Assembly (NCBI GenBank): GCA_009699875.1 | Contig: WLNI01000001.1 | Location: 1-64,000 of the forward strand | Source: Actinomycetota bacterium | GTDB taxonomy: Bacteria; Actinomycetota; Acidimicrobiia; Acidimicrobiales; RAAP-2 | Reading direction: 5' to 3' | Length of the DNA: 64,000 nt | Part shown: positions 26,827-36,124 of the stretch, piece by piece | How the letters are laid out: every line of letters begins with the position of its first letter | How positions within the stretch are numbered: the first letter of the stretch is position 1 | Translations under genes and position numbers: made by a program | Notes under the pieces: model-generated | Databases searched by the model: none | What the model saw: only the letters and a program-made list of their open reading frames with translations | Told to the model about the DNA's origin: nothing

Positions 26827-27665
26827 TACGACCGCCCCGCTGCGTCATCAGCTGCGCTCCACATGGCCGCCACCGGTGCGCTCTGTCCGGTCCATATCTC
26901 TAGCGCGAGTGCTGCTTGGTGGACCAGCATGCCAAGACCGCCAACGATCTCTGCACCTTGCAGTCGGCATTCCTCAAGCCAGTGGGTCTCTCGGGGCACG
27001 TAGACCAAGTCAGCAACGATTTGGCCGCTGTGCGTCAGCGAAGGCGCAATGAGTGGTGTTGAAAAAGCTGGGTCTGCTCCAGCCATGCCAAAGGGAGTGG
27101 TGTCAATCACAAGGTCCGCCTCGTGGACGTCGCTCGCTGTGCCGTGGCGGCCACGTCCCCCGGCGAGTCCCAAGAGTTCGTCAACCGCCAAAGTAGAACG
27201 GGCGATTACCGCTACATCGCTGACCCCATGTCGAGAAAGTGCAGAAATAATGCTTCGTGCTGCCCCCCCACTACCTGCGAGAACAGCCCGAGCACCATGA
27301 GGCCGAAAGCCTGTCTGATGCTCGATGGCGGCGAGAAAACCATCGCCATCTGTCGAACTCCCGGTCAGATGGCCGCCGTTGTTTGTCACACAATTCACGC
27401 TTCCGAGATCACTCGCTGACTCATCGAGGTCATCAACGATTTTGGCAATCTCGATCTTCAGGGGCATCGTCACAGAGAGGCCACGAAATCCCTCGACCCG
27501 CATCAACTCCACGATTCGTTGAGCGTCTCCTTCACCCGCGTCAATAGCTGCACTGGTCCACGCCAACCCCAGCTCTTGGAACGCTGCTCGGTGCAGGAGT
27601 GGCGAAAGAGAGTGCTCGATCGGTCGACCAACCACTCCAACGGCATGTAGCGACGTCTCAATCAT
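26826..27665 (-). CDS. aroE: Shikimate dehydrogenase
   Basis: NADPH-dependent reduction of 3-dehydroshikimate in the shikimate pathway, which feeds the chorismate used by TrpE and MenF in this window. The catalytic Lys lies in GLSVTMPLKIEIAK (the usual Asn of NVTxPxK is Ser) and the Asp in SSTDGDGF; the nucleotide site is VLAGSGGAARSI. The 279-residue length is normal. It starts 2 nt after mltG; the same neighbourhood is found in mycobacteria. Confidence 0.93.
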   Translation of the reverse strand: MIETSLHAVGVVGRPIEHSLSPLLHRAAFQELGLAWTSAAIDAGEGDAQRIVELMRVEGFRGLSVTMPLKIEIAKIVDDLDESASDLGSVNCVTNNGGHLTGSSTDGDGFLAAIEHQTGFRPHGARAVLAGSGGAARSIISALSRHGVSDVAVIARSTLAVDELLGLAGGRGRHGTASDVHEADLVIDTTPFGMAGADPAFSTPLIAPSLTHSGQIVADLVYVPRETHWLEECRLQGAEIVGGLGMLVHQAALALEIWTGQSAPVAAMWSAADDAAGRS

Positions 27666-27667
27666 CG

Positions 27668-28735
27668 CTACAGCCCATTCTTTGCAGCAATTTTCTCATT
27701 GGCTAGCTGCTCATCGAAGGTGTTGGAGAATGCCTCTGTGCCTGTTTTATCGACAACCGTAAAGTAGAGCCATGACCCAGTCGCCGGGTGCATGGTCGCC
27801 TCAAGCGCCGCCTGCGAGGGAGTGCAAATAGGTGTTGGGGGCAAGCCGCGATTGAGGTACGTGTTGTACGGTGACTTGACCGCCTGCGTCGCGTGTGTGA
27901 CTGGTCCTCCGTCTTGGCCAAGTGCGTAGAGCACGGTGGCATCCATCTGAAGAGGCATGTTGGCACCAAGTCGGTTGTAGATCACTGTTGCCACGCGATT
28001 CATGTTTCGATTAAGGTAGCCCTCTTTTTCAACCACGGAGGCAACGGTTACAAGTTGATAAGAATTGAGGGAGTGTTTTGTTGACGAAGGTGTGAGTCCG
28101 GCACTTTTTGCCATCGTGACGAAGCGATTCACCATCTCTTGGACAAGGGAGGTTGGCGTGACGCTCGGTGGCAATAGATAGGTCCCTGGAGCCACGAGAC
28201 CTTCGAGGTCTTTTGATCCTGCTGGCTCGAAGGAAGAGGTAATTGATCCTGATTTCAAAACAGTGTTAAACGATGTCGCAAACGTCGGACCGGTGACACC
28301 TTCGAGACGAGTAACAATTTCGCTTAGCGTAAAGCCAGGAGGCACAACGAGGGCTTCGGTATTCGGTCCGGACGCGAGCAGCGAGTGGACAGCTCCGAAG
28401 GTTGAGTTTTGAGCAATGGTATAAAACCCAGGTTGCACGGTAGGCGTTCCATGGATCGCGTTGTAAACCTTCCAAGAGAGATCATTTGACATGACGCCTT
28501 TGCTCGCTAACCCTGCGGCGACGCTCGTATATGACTCACCTGTGGTCACTTGCAGGGTCACGTTGTCTCCGGGTCCTCCGAATCCATGCGAGCTGGTCTC
28601 GTAGATTCCGACAACGCCGAGAAAGAGGACTACCACCGCAAGGACGACCCACCTCACCCAAATGGGTGGGCGCCGTTTCGATCGCGGCATATCTTTCTCG
28701 TTTGTTTCAGCTTCGCTCGGAGGGGTTAGCGACAT
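27668..28735 (-). CDS. mltG: Endolytic murein transglycosylase MltG (YceG family)
   Basis: Membrane-anchored enzyme that cleaves nascent glycan strands and sets their length. After a cytoplasmic N-terminus there is one membrane segment (about residues 28-48), a LysM-like region, and the YceG domain with VTVASVVEKEGYLNRN (catalytic Glu) and ATVLYALGQDGG, SPYNTYLNRGLPPTPICTPS near the C-terminus. The ATG at 28735 has GAGG 10 nt upstream; a GTG at 28744 is the alternative. It abuts ruvX and aroE. Confidence 0.93.
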   Translation of the reverse strand: MSLTPPSEAETNEKDMPRSKRRPPIWVRWVVLAVVVLFLGVVGIYETSSHGFGGPGDNVTLQVTTGESYTSVAAGLASKGVMSNDLSWKVYNAIHGTPTVQPGFYTIAQNSTFGAVHSLLASGPNTEALVVPPGFTLSEIVTRLEGVTGPTFATSFNTVLKSGSITSSFEPAGSKDLEGLVAPGTYLLPPSVTPTSLVQEMVNRFVTMAKSAGLTPSSTKHSLNSYQLVTVASVVEKEGYLNRNMNRVATVIYNRLGANMPLQMDATVLYALGQDGGPVTHATQAVKSPYNTYLNRGLPPTPICTPSQAALEATMHPATGSWLYFTVVDKTGTEAFSNTFDEQLANEKIAAKNGL

Positions 28736-29163
28736 TGCAACCACGCCTCAAGAAGTATCGCTGCTGACGCCGAGTCAATGAGATCCTTCTGATCTCGAGT
28801 GGATTTCCCTGCATCTCGAAGAACGGCTCCCGCTTGCTTCGTCGTGAGCCGTTCATCGTGGAGTTCAACACCTATTGCATCGGGTTCCAACTCGTCGCTT
28901 AGTGCTCGTGCAAGTTCCTGGGCCCCCTTTGCGCTTGCCCCCTGCGCTCCTTGCAGGGTCACTGGATGGCCGATCACAACATGAGTGATTGAATCCTCCT
29001 GGATCAAACGCACCACTGCTTGGATCAATTCAGTGCCTGCGTTGATCGCAGGGCGAGGGAATGCCATGGATCGATCGGAATTACTTACCGCAACCCCAAC
29101 ACGCCGCTCCCCAGGGTCAAGGGCGAGGACTCGTCCATTCGATGTCACCGTCTCGCGTCTCAA
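28726..29163 (-). CDS. ruvX: RuvX/YqgF-family RNase H-fold nuclease
   Basis: Putative Holliday-junction resolvase of the YqgF family, also implicated in rRNA processing in some bacteria. The RNase H-like site is visible as LALDPGERRVGVAVSN, GHPVTLQGAQGASA and DERLTTKQA, with a C-terminal Asp in DLIDSASAAILLE. The 145-residue length fits. It overlaps alaS by 4 nt, as the two genes are paired in many actinobacteria. Confidence 0.93.
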   Translation of the reverse strand: MRRETVTSNGRVLALDPGERRVGVAVSNSDRSMAFPRPAINAGTELIQAVVRLIQEDSITHVVIGHPVTLQGAQGASAKGAQELARALSDELEPDAIGVELHDERLTTKQAGAVLRDAGKSTRDQKDLIDSASAAILLEAWLQCR

Positions 29164-31721
29164 GATTTGAGCAACTCCTCAACTCGTTTGAGTGCTGCGG
29201 CGAGGCCACTTGGGTCTTTGCCCCCTGCGAGCGCCAACGTTGGCGAGCCGCCTCCACCTCCGCCAATCAACGGCCCTATCTCTTTGACGATGCTGCGAGC
29301 ATCTCGATTCGCTGAACTTGCAACGGCAATCGCAACTTTTCCCTCTGCCGCACTCGCTACCGCCACGGTTTCAAGCGAACCTCTCGACAATAAGAGCCCC
29401 GCCATCTCTCGAAGTTCATCTCCCGATCGATTCTTCACTTCAACGACCAGGGAGGTCCCACTGACTCCCTCGAGGAGCTTCTCAACGTCTCCCTGGAGGG
29501 CTTGCGAGCGCAGTGCGTCACGCTCTCGCTCAATCTGTTTCGTTCTCTCCACCATCCGCTCAAGGGCTTCGCTGATCTGTTCGGGCTCAGATTTGAGAAG
29601 TGAGCTCATCGAAGCAAGCGTGGAGGCGTGGAGCATTGAACGCTCCGTGCTTTCTGGCCCCGTGACTGCCTCAATTCGACGGGTATTCGATCCAATCGAT
29701 CCTTCGGAGATGATCTGAAACGAACCAATTGCTCCCAGGGCGTCAACGTGCGTCCCACCGCAGAACTCCAGCGAGTGGGGACCAGCACGCACGACTCGCA
29801 CGGTTTCACCGTACTTGTCGCCAAAAAATGCGATCGCACCCATTTCCTCGGCCTCGTTTCGGGACGTTTCCGACGTCTCCACAGCCTCATCGCTCAAAAT
29901 CTCGGCATTGACCATGCGGGTCACGGCGTCGATTTCATCGTCACTGGGGGCACCGTGATGAGAGAAGTCGAATCGGAGTCGATCAGGGGCGACGAGCGAG
30001 CCTTGCTGGCGGACGTGATCTCCAAAGACTTCTCTGAGGGCCTTGTGGAGCAGGTGTGTTGCAGTGTGATTTCTGCGAAGCGCGTCGCGTCGTGTTCCAT
30101 CAATCGAGGCGATTGCATCTTGTCCGGCTTCTATCTCACCAGTCATGATTCCTCGATGCGCATGGAGTCCTGGCAGTGGAGCAATCGTGTCAGAGACAAC
30201 AACGCTTCCGGTCGCGGTCTCGATGACCCCGCTGTCTCCCATCTGCCCTCCACCTTCTGCATAGAAAGGCGTTCGATCGAGCACGACCTCAACCACGCCG
30301 TCCTCGCCTTTTAAGACGCCGACAATGCGACTCGATGTTGAATAATCACTTCGAGAGCGTCCGACAAAGACACTTGGTCCCTCTCGCTCTAGAAGGCCTC
30401 GATACGCAGCTTCGTCAGCGACTTGTGGTTGTCGGGCCGCTGCTCGTGCTCGAGCACGCTGCTCGCTCATCAATACATCAAACTCATCTCGAGCGACTGA
30501 AATTGAGCGTTCTGCCACCAGCTCTTCTGTTAACTCAATCGGGAATCCGTGCGTGTCGTGCAGACGAAAGGCAATATCTCCTGAAAGCATCTTTGAGCCG
30601 TCCTGGCGCAGAGCGTCGGTGGCCTCGTCGAGAAGCGACATTCCGGCTTTCAGTGTTCGATCGAATCCCTCTTCTTCTCTGAGCAAAACGGACGTCAAAA
30701 TATCTCGATCCGAGACCAGACGAGGGTACGCCTCACCGAGAGACGCCACCGTGGCCTCAATGAGGGTGGGAGTAATGAGTGACGATGCACCAGTTCTGCG
30801 AGCCGCCATAATCGAACGACGCACAATGCGGCGAAGGACGTAGCCTCGGCCTTCATTCGATGGCAGCACACCATCGGCAACCAACATCGTCATCGCCCGG
30901 CCATGATCAGCGAGAATACGAAGTGCGATGTCGTCCTTTTCATCCGACCCGTAGCGCTTTCCTGTTGCGCTCTGGGCGGCTTCGAGAAGACCCGCAAACA
31001 CGTCGGTGGCAAAGATTGAATCCGTTCCATTCAGGATGGGAACGAGCCGCTCAAGCCCTGCACCAGTGTCGATATTTTTCCTCGGAAGTTCGCCGAGTGC
31101 ACCGTCAGCTCCTCGATTGAACTCCATAAAGACGAGATTCCAAATCTCGACAAAACGCTCTTCACCGCCGAAGGCAGGTCCGCCGTCAGATCCGTAGGCT
31201 GCTCCCTTGTCGTAGTAGATCTCGGAACAAGGACCACAGGGGCCCGTGTCGCCCATTCTCCAGAAATTATCTTCGCCCATCCGTTGGATCTTCGATGGAT
31301 CAACGCCAATAGCGTCTCGCCAAATCACCTCTGCTTCGTCATCACTGTCATGAACGGTCACCCAGAGGCGTTCAGGATCAATGCCAAGTGTTTCGGTAAC
31401 GAATTCCCAAGCCATAGCGATGGCGCCTTCTTTGAAATAGTCGCCAAAACTGAAGTTGCCAAGCATCTCGAAGAAGGTGCAGTGACGCGTTGTCGTTCCC
31501 ACTATGTCGATATCAACTGTTCGAAAGCACTTCTGGACAGACGTGGCCGTCGGCCAAGGGGCAGGCTCATCGCCAAGGAAGTAGGGCTTGAAGGGAACCA
31601 TTCCTGCGATCGTGAACAGAACGCTCGGGTCGTGAGGAATCAGACTCGCCGAGGGGACGATTTCATGTCCACGCTCAGCGAAGAACTCCAAGAAGGAGCG
31701 ACGAAGCGTGATGGCATCCAT
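29160..31721 (-). CDS. alaS: Alanyl-tRNA synthetase
   Basis: Class II synthetase of 853 residues with all domains: catalytic core (VPFKPYFLGDEPAP, FFEMLGNFSFGDYFKEGAI), tRNA-recognition region, editing domain with zinc motifs RNHTATHLLHKALRE and EFCGGTHVDALG, and the C-terminal DHHA1-like domain (GGGGGGSPTLALAGGKDPSG). It is preceded by TAGCAT-TGAGCG-ATG, a leaderless promoter whose TAG is also the stop codon of rarA. Confidence 0.97.
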   Translation of the reverse strand: MDAITLRRSFLEFFAERGHEIVPSASLIPHDPSVLFTIAGMVPFKPYFLGDEPAPWPTATSVQKCFRTVDIDIVGTTTRHCTFFEMLGNFSFGDYFKEGAIAMAWEFVTETLGIDPERLWVTVHDSDDEAEVIWRDAIGVDPSKIQRMGEDNFWRMGDTGPCGPCSEIYYDKGAAYGSDGGPAFGGEERFVEIWNLVFMEFNRGADGALGELPRKNIDTGAGLERLVPILNGTDSIFATDVFAGLLEAAQSATGKRYGSDEKDDIALRILADHGRAMTMLVADGVLPSNEGRGYVLRRIVRRSIMAARRTGASSLITPTLIEATVASLGEAYPRLVSDRDILTSVLLREEEGFDRTLKAGMSLLDEATDALRQDGSKMLSGDIAFRLHDTHGFPIELTEELVAERSISVARDEFDVLMSEQRARARAAARQPQVADEAAYRGLLEREGPSVFVGRSRSDYSTSSRIVGVLKGEDGVVEVVLDRTPFYAEGGGQMGDSGVIETATGSVVVSDTIAPLPGLHAHRGIMTGEIEAGQDAIASIDGTRRDALRRNHTATHLLHKALREVFGDHVRQQGSLVAPDRLRFDFSHHGAPSDDEIDAVTRMVNAEILSDEAVETSETSRNEAEEMGAIAFFGDKYGETVRVVRAGPHSLEFCGGTHVDALGAIGSFQIISEGSIGSNTRRIEAVTGPESTERSMLHASTLASMSSLLKSEPEQISEALERMVERTKQIERERDALRSQALQGDVEKLLEGVSGTSLVVEVKNRSGDELREMAGLLLSRGSLETVAVASAAEGKVAIAVASSANRDARSIVKEIGPLIGGGGGGSPTLALAGGKDPSGLAAALKRVEELLKS

Positions 31722-31727
31722 CGCTCA

Positions 31728-31733
31728 ATGCTA
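31728..31733 (-). promoter_or_regulatory. -10 hexamer TAGCAT of alaS, containing the rarA stop codon
   Basis: Reverse strand reads TAGCAT-TGAGCG-ATG. The first three bases (31731-31733) are the rarA stop codon, so the promoter is embedded in the gene junction. Confidence 0.55.
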
Positions 31734-33077
31734 CCGGGGCGCCTCCTCCTCTTCGTCGTCACTCTTCAGGCGCCCCTGGCGCTTTGATTCTTCCAACCAG
31801 GCCAGGATATTTCGCTCTCTCCCGTGTTCTGAGGGCTGGTAGTAGGAGGCGGAGCCAATCTCCTCCGGGAGGTACTGCTGAGCCACCCATCCGGCGTCCT
31901 CGTCGTGAGGATAGCGATAGCCAACACCATGACCGATCTCTTTCGCTCCCTTGTAGTGCCCGTCTCTCAGGTGGGCTGGGACCGTGCTGAGGGGTCCTTC
32001 TCGTACGTCCTGGCGAGCTCGCCCAAGAGCGAGCGTGACTCGATTTGATTTCGGTGCCGTTGCGAGGTGAACCACTGCGTGGGCCAAGATCAATGCTGCT
32101 TCTGGAAGTCCGATGAATTCGGATGCTCGAGCAGCGGACTCGGCCACAACCAAACTCATCGAGTCGGCCATCCCGATGTCTTCACTCGCCAAGATCACAA
32201 GGCGCCGAGCGATAAAACGCGGGCTCTCTCCTGCCTCTAACAATCGTGACATCCAATAGAGACCCGCATCAGCGTCAGAGCCCCGGATAGATTTGATCAT
32301 GGCGCTGACTTGGTCGTAGTGCTCATCTTGTCCTTGATGGAGAACTCGACCATCTCGAGCGTCGATAACGTCTTGGGCAACGATCATGACGTCAGCGTCA
32401 CTCTCTCGAGCAGCAGCGAGTGCCACCGCCACTTCCAACGTGGTCAGCAAAGCCCGCGCGTCACCCTCAGAACTGCCCACCAAGAGATCAATGGCTTCTT
32501 CATCGGCTTGCGCATCTTCGGCCGCAAGACCACGTCCAACGATCGCCTCGAGGTTCTCACGGGACAGAGGCTCTAAGCGCCACAGCGTCGATCGAGAGAG
32601 CAGTGGTGCATTGACCTCAAAGTAGGGATTCTCCGTTGTGGCCCCAATCAGCGTCAAGAGTCCATCCTCGACTGACGGAAGCAAGAGATCCTGTTGGGAC
32701 TTATTGAAGCGATGAACCTCATCCAAGAACAGCACCGTGCCCTGGCCATGTTCGCCGAGCCGTGCTTTCGCCCCTTCGATGACTTCTCTGACCTGAGCGA
32801 CACCTGACGACACTGCCGAGAGAGCGATAAATGCATTGGAGCTCTGTTCAGCCAAGAGGGATGCCAACGTCGTCTTGCCAGATCCAGGTGGCCCCCAGAG
32901 GATCACTGACGTGAGGCGGTCGCTCTCGGCCAGCACGCGCAGCGCTCCACCGGGACCGACGAGATGTGCTTGTCCAATAACTTCATCGAGAGAGCGTGGC
33001 CGCAGCCTTGCTGCTAACGGTCCTCGAGATTCAAGCCGCTTCTTTGCGTGAGCGGCGAAGAGATCGTCGTCGCTCAC
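31731..33077 (-). CDS. rarA: Replication-associated recombination ATPase RarA (MgsA)
   Basis: AAA+ ATPase related to clamp loaders and RuvB, acting at stalled replication forks. Walker A GPPGSGKTTLASLL and Walker B LFLDEVHRFNKSQQD are present in the 448-residue protein, and the C-terminal MgsA tetramerisation part includes SEDIGMADSM and GYRYPHDEDAGWVAQQYLPE. It overlaps aspS by 4 nt, again as in mycobacteria. Confidence 0.95.
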   Translation of the reverse strand: MSDDDLFAAHAKKRLESRGPLAARLRPRSLDEVIGQAHLVGPGGALRVLAESDRLTSVILWGPPGSGKTTLASLLAEQSSNAFIALSAVSSGVAQVREVIEGAKARLGEHGQGTVLFLDEVHRFNKSQQDLLLPSVEDGLLTLIGATTENPYFEVNAPLLSRSTLWRLEPLSRENLEAIVGRGLAAEDAQADEEAIDLLVGSSEGDARALLTTLEVAVALAAARESDADVMIVAQDVIDARDGRVLHQGQDEHYDQVSAMIKSIRGSDADAGLYWMSRLLEAGESPRFIARRLVILASEDIGMADSMSLVVAESAARASEFIGLPEAALILAHAVVHLATAPKSNRVTLALGRARQDVREGPLSTVPAHLRDGHYKGAKEIGHGVGYRYPHDEDAGWVAQQYLPEEIGSASYYQPSEHGRERNILAWLEESKRQGRLKSDDEEEEAPR

Positions 33078-34846
33078 GACTCCACGGGAAACGGGCGAAG
33101 GCCAAGGTCATTGAGGGCCGAGGGGGCGATTCGAGCCGGTGCGCCGGTCATCAGGTCTGTTCCTGACTGAGTCTTCGGGAAGGCAATTACTTCTCGTATG
33201 TTCTCTTCGCCACAGAAAATTGCGACGAGACGGTCAATCCCGAAGGCAAAACCCGCATGAGGTGGCGCTCCGTATCGAAAGGCGTTCAACAGAAATCCAA
33301 AACGCTCTTCGGCCTCTTGGTCCGTGACCCCAAGAGCTCGAAAGACCTTGCGTTGAATATCAGCTCGATGAATTCTGACTGACCCAGAACCGAGCTCCCA
33401 CCCATTGAGGACCAAGTCATACGCTTGGCTTCTCACGGCCAAGGGGTCAGTCTCAAAGAGATCGAGGTCTTCTTCGAGAGGCATCGTAAAGGGGTGGTGC
33501 GCTGCTTGAGGTTTTCCTTCCGCATCGAGACCATCGAAGAGCGGGAACTCAGTGATCCAGACGTAGCAAGCTGGGCCATCTCCAACGGGAAGCGAGAGGA
33601 TCTGGCTGCGAAGCGTTCCGAGGACGTCAACCGCCACTCGCCACTCGTCGGCCACGCAGAGCACGAGATCGCCTTCAGACGCCGAGGTGATCTCAAGCAT
33701 GGCGGACCGCTCCTGATCTGAGAGGAAGCGATCGAGTGGTGAGTCAAAGCCAAGCACACCTTCTTCGCGCGTCACTCTGAACCACGCCAGTCCCCCAGCC
33801 CCCATAGACTTGGCTCGGTCGGTCCACGTATCGAGTTGGGAACGAGTGGTTGTCGCACCCCCAGGAATGACCAACGCCTTGACAATAGGAGCGGCGAAGG
33901 CCTTAACCTCGCTGTTTCCAAACGTTGCGGAGAGATCGATCAGCTCGCCGTCAAGGCGAAGGTCTGGCTTGTCAGTCCCAAAGCGATCCATGGACTCTCT
34001 CCATGTCATGGTCGCCATCTGCCCTGGTCGCTCCCCTGTGGCCGCTTCGGCGGCGTCTTGGACGGCTCGGGTGGCAAAGCCGACGATGTCGTCTTGGGTC
34101 ACGAATGAGGCCTCAAGGTCAAGCTGGGTGAACTCGAACTGACGGTCAGCACGCAAGTCTTCGTCTCGCATGCATCGAGCAATCTGGTAGTACCGATCGA
34201 TGCCACCGACCATCAAGAGTTGCTTGGCCAACTGAGGACTTTGAGGAAGTACGTAAAAACTTCCGTGATGCAGCCGAGACGGAACCGCGAACTCTCGCGC
34301 TCCTTCTGGCGTCGGTGCCCACAAAATCGGCGTCTCGACTTCGACGAAGCCTTGATCATCCATTGCTGAACGAATTGCTCGATTCACACGCGCCCGAACG
34401 CGAAGGTTCTTTTGGAGTCGTGGCCGTCGAAGGTCTAAGAACCTATTGCGGAGTCTGATCTGTTCATCGACCTCAGTGCGGTCATCGAGTCCGAATGGTG
34501 GAGGTTCCGCCGATGCCAGCACTTCAATTTCGCAGTCGCCAACTTCAATGGCACCGGTACTCAACCGATCGTTGATTGTCCCTTCGGGCCGAGCCCGAAC
34601 TGTGCCACTCACTCGGAGGACGTACTCGCTTCGAACATCATGAGCGCCATCAATCACGCACTGAACAATTCCTGAATAATCCCGAAGATCGACGAATGCG
34701 AGGTGCTCGCCGTGTTCACGACGGCGAGCTACCCATCCGCAAAGCTCAACTTTTCTCCCGATGTCAGCTGCGCTGAGTGAGCCACACAGAATGTCTCGAA
34801 GAGACGTAGCCTCTCGGCCTGACGCGTCGTTCGGTGATTGGCTCAT
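33074..34846 (-). CDS. aspS: Aspartyl-tRNA synthetase
   Basis: Class IIb synthetase of 590 residues: N-terminal OB fold (VELCGWVARRREHGEHLAFVDLRD), catalytic core with motif 2 (YQIARCMRDEDLRADRQFEFTQLD), the bacterial GAD insertion, and motif 3 (GFAFGIDRLVAIFCGEENIR). Whether it also charges tRNA-Asn for the amidotransferase route cannot be decided here. Coupled to hisS by a 4-nt overlap. Confidence 0.97.
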   Translation of the reverse strand: MSQSPNDASGREATSLRDILCGSLSAADIGRKVELCGWVARRREHGEHLAFVDLRDYSGIVQCVIDGAHDVRSEYVLRVSGTVRARPEGTINDRLSTGAIEVGDCEIEVLASAEPPPFGLDDRTEVDEQIRLRNRFLDLRRPRLQKNLRVRARVNRAIRSAMDDQGFVEVETPILWAPTPEGAREFAVPSRLHHGSFYVLPQSPQLAKQLLMVGGIDRYYQIARCMRDEDLRADRQFEFTQLDLEASFVTQDDIVGFATRAVQDAAEAATGERPGQMATMTWRESMDRFGTDKPDLRLDGELIDLSATFGNSEVKAFAAPIVKALVIPGGATTTRSQLDTWTDRAKSMGAGGLAWFRVTREEGVLGFDSPLDRFLSDQERSAMLEITSASEGDLVLCVADEWRVAVDVLGTLRSQILSLPVGDGPACYVWITEFPLFDGLDAEGKPQAAHHPFTMPLEEDLDLFETDPLAVRSQAYDLVLNGWELGSGSVRIHRADIQRKVFRALGVTDQEAEERFGFLLNAFRYGAPPHAGFAFGIDRLVAIFCGEENIREVIAFPKTQSGTDLMTGAPARIAPSALNDLGLRPFPVES

Positions 34847-36120
34847 GGGAGAAGTGATCCTGTAGTCGTTGCTCGAGCGAACAGTTCGTCGAGTGAAATT
34901 GTTACTTGCTCGCGTTCTTCGCGCAGCATCCGAATTGTAATCGACTCACTCTCAGCCTCTTCCTCGCCGACGAGGAGCGCCATACGAGCACCCGATCGAT
35001 CGGCAGATTTGAGCTGTGACTTCATTGACTTGTTGTCGTACGCCCGCTCAACGAAGATCCCCGCATCCCGGAGACGTTCGACGATGTCTCGAGCCCGCTC
35101 ACCACCGGTCACGTCAACTACGAAGGCTTCAGGCACCTCAGGAGCAATATCGAAGACGTTCTCAGCATCACAGGCCAGCAATACCCGCTCGATCCCAATC
35201 CCAAAGCCGATCCCCGACGTTGGTGGGCCTCCGAGGAGTTCCACGAGTCCGTCGTAGCGGCCCCCTCCCCCGATCGCATTCTGAGCACCTTCCAGCGCTG
35301 ACGAGGAGAACTCAAAGGTCGTTCGCGTGTAGTAGTCGAATCCTCGGACCAGACGATCGTTGATTTCAAAAACAATTCCCGCTTTTCGAAGCCCATCTTT
35401 GACTCGCTCAAAGTGCGTCCGACACGAGTCGCAGAGTGCCTCTGCGAGTGAAGGTGCACCCTCAATGACGGCGAAGCACTCCGGCCGCTTGCAGTCAAGA
35501 ACACGTAGTGGATTGTTCTCATGACTTGCTTGGTGTTCTTTGCAGAGCTCACTCGCCTTCGTCTCAAGGTAGTCACGCAGTGATTGGGTATAGCTGGGAC
35601 GACAGTGCTCGTCGCCCATAGAGTTAATGTTCAACGTGAAGCGAGTCAGACCGAGTCCTTCAAAAAATCTCTGGGCCAACGTAATCACTTCAACGTCCAC
35701 GTCTGCATCAGCACTTCCGAGCACTTCGACGCCGACTTGATGATGCTGGCGAAAGCGACCAGCTTGGGGTCGTTCGTAGCGAAATGACGGCGTGGCGTAC
35801 CACGCCCTCCATGGTGCCGCTGGTCGATGTTGGACAAAAGCTCGAACGATGGATGCGGTTCCTTCGGGACGAAGCGCTAAATTGCGACCCCCACGGTCGG
35901 TGAACTCGTACATCTCCTTGCCGACGACGTCGCTTCCTTCACCGATGCCTCGATGAAATACTCGAACATCTTCAAACATTGGCGTGTGGACCATTGAGAA
36001 CCCGTAGCGCTGTGCCAGAGAGCCAAAGATGCCAAGGAGTGCAATCCAGCGATCGCTCTCTGGCGCAAGAACGTCATGCGTCCCAGAAGGCGCTCTCGGC
36101 GCTTGGTTGTCGGATGCCAC
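34843..36120 (-). CDS. hisS: Histidyl-tRNA synthetase
   Basis: Class II synthetase. Motif 2 FRYERPQAGRFRQHHQVGVEVLG and the histidine-binding LVRGFDYYTRTTFE are clear; the C-terminal anticodon domain follows. The start chosen is the GTG at 36120, which places 11 residues before PSGTHDVLAPES as in other HisRS and lies just after the relA stop (36125); the ATG at 36171 would overlap relA by 47 nt. Length is then 425 residues. Confidence 0.92.
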   Translation of the reverse strand: MASDNQAPRAPSGTHDVLAPESDRWIALLGIFGSLAQRYGFSMVHTPMFEDVRVFHRGIGEGSDVVGKEMYEFTDRGGRNLALRPEGTASIVRAFVQHRPAAPWRAWYATPSFRYERPQAGRFRQHHQVGVEVLGSADADVDVEVITLAQRFFEGLGLTRFTLNINSMGDEHCRPSYTQSLRDYLETKASELCKEHQASHENNPLRVLDCKRPECFAVIEGAPSLAEALCDSCRTHFERVKDGLRKAGIVFEINDRLVRGFDYYTRTTFEFSSSALEGAQNAIGGGGRYDGLVELLGGPPTSGIGFGIGIERVLLACDAENVFDIAPEVPEAFVVDVTGGERARDIVERLRDAGIFVERAYDNKSMKSQLKSADRSGARMALLVGEEEAESESITIRMLREEREQVTISLDELFARATTTGSLLP

Positions 36121-36124
36121 GCCC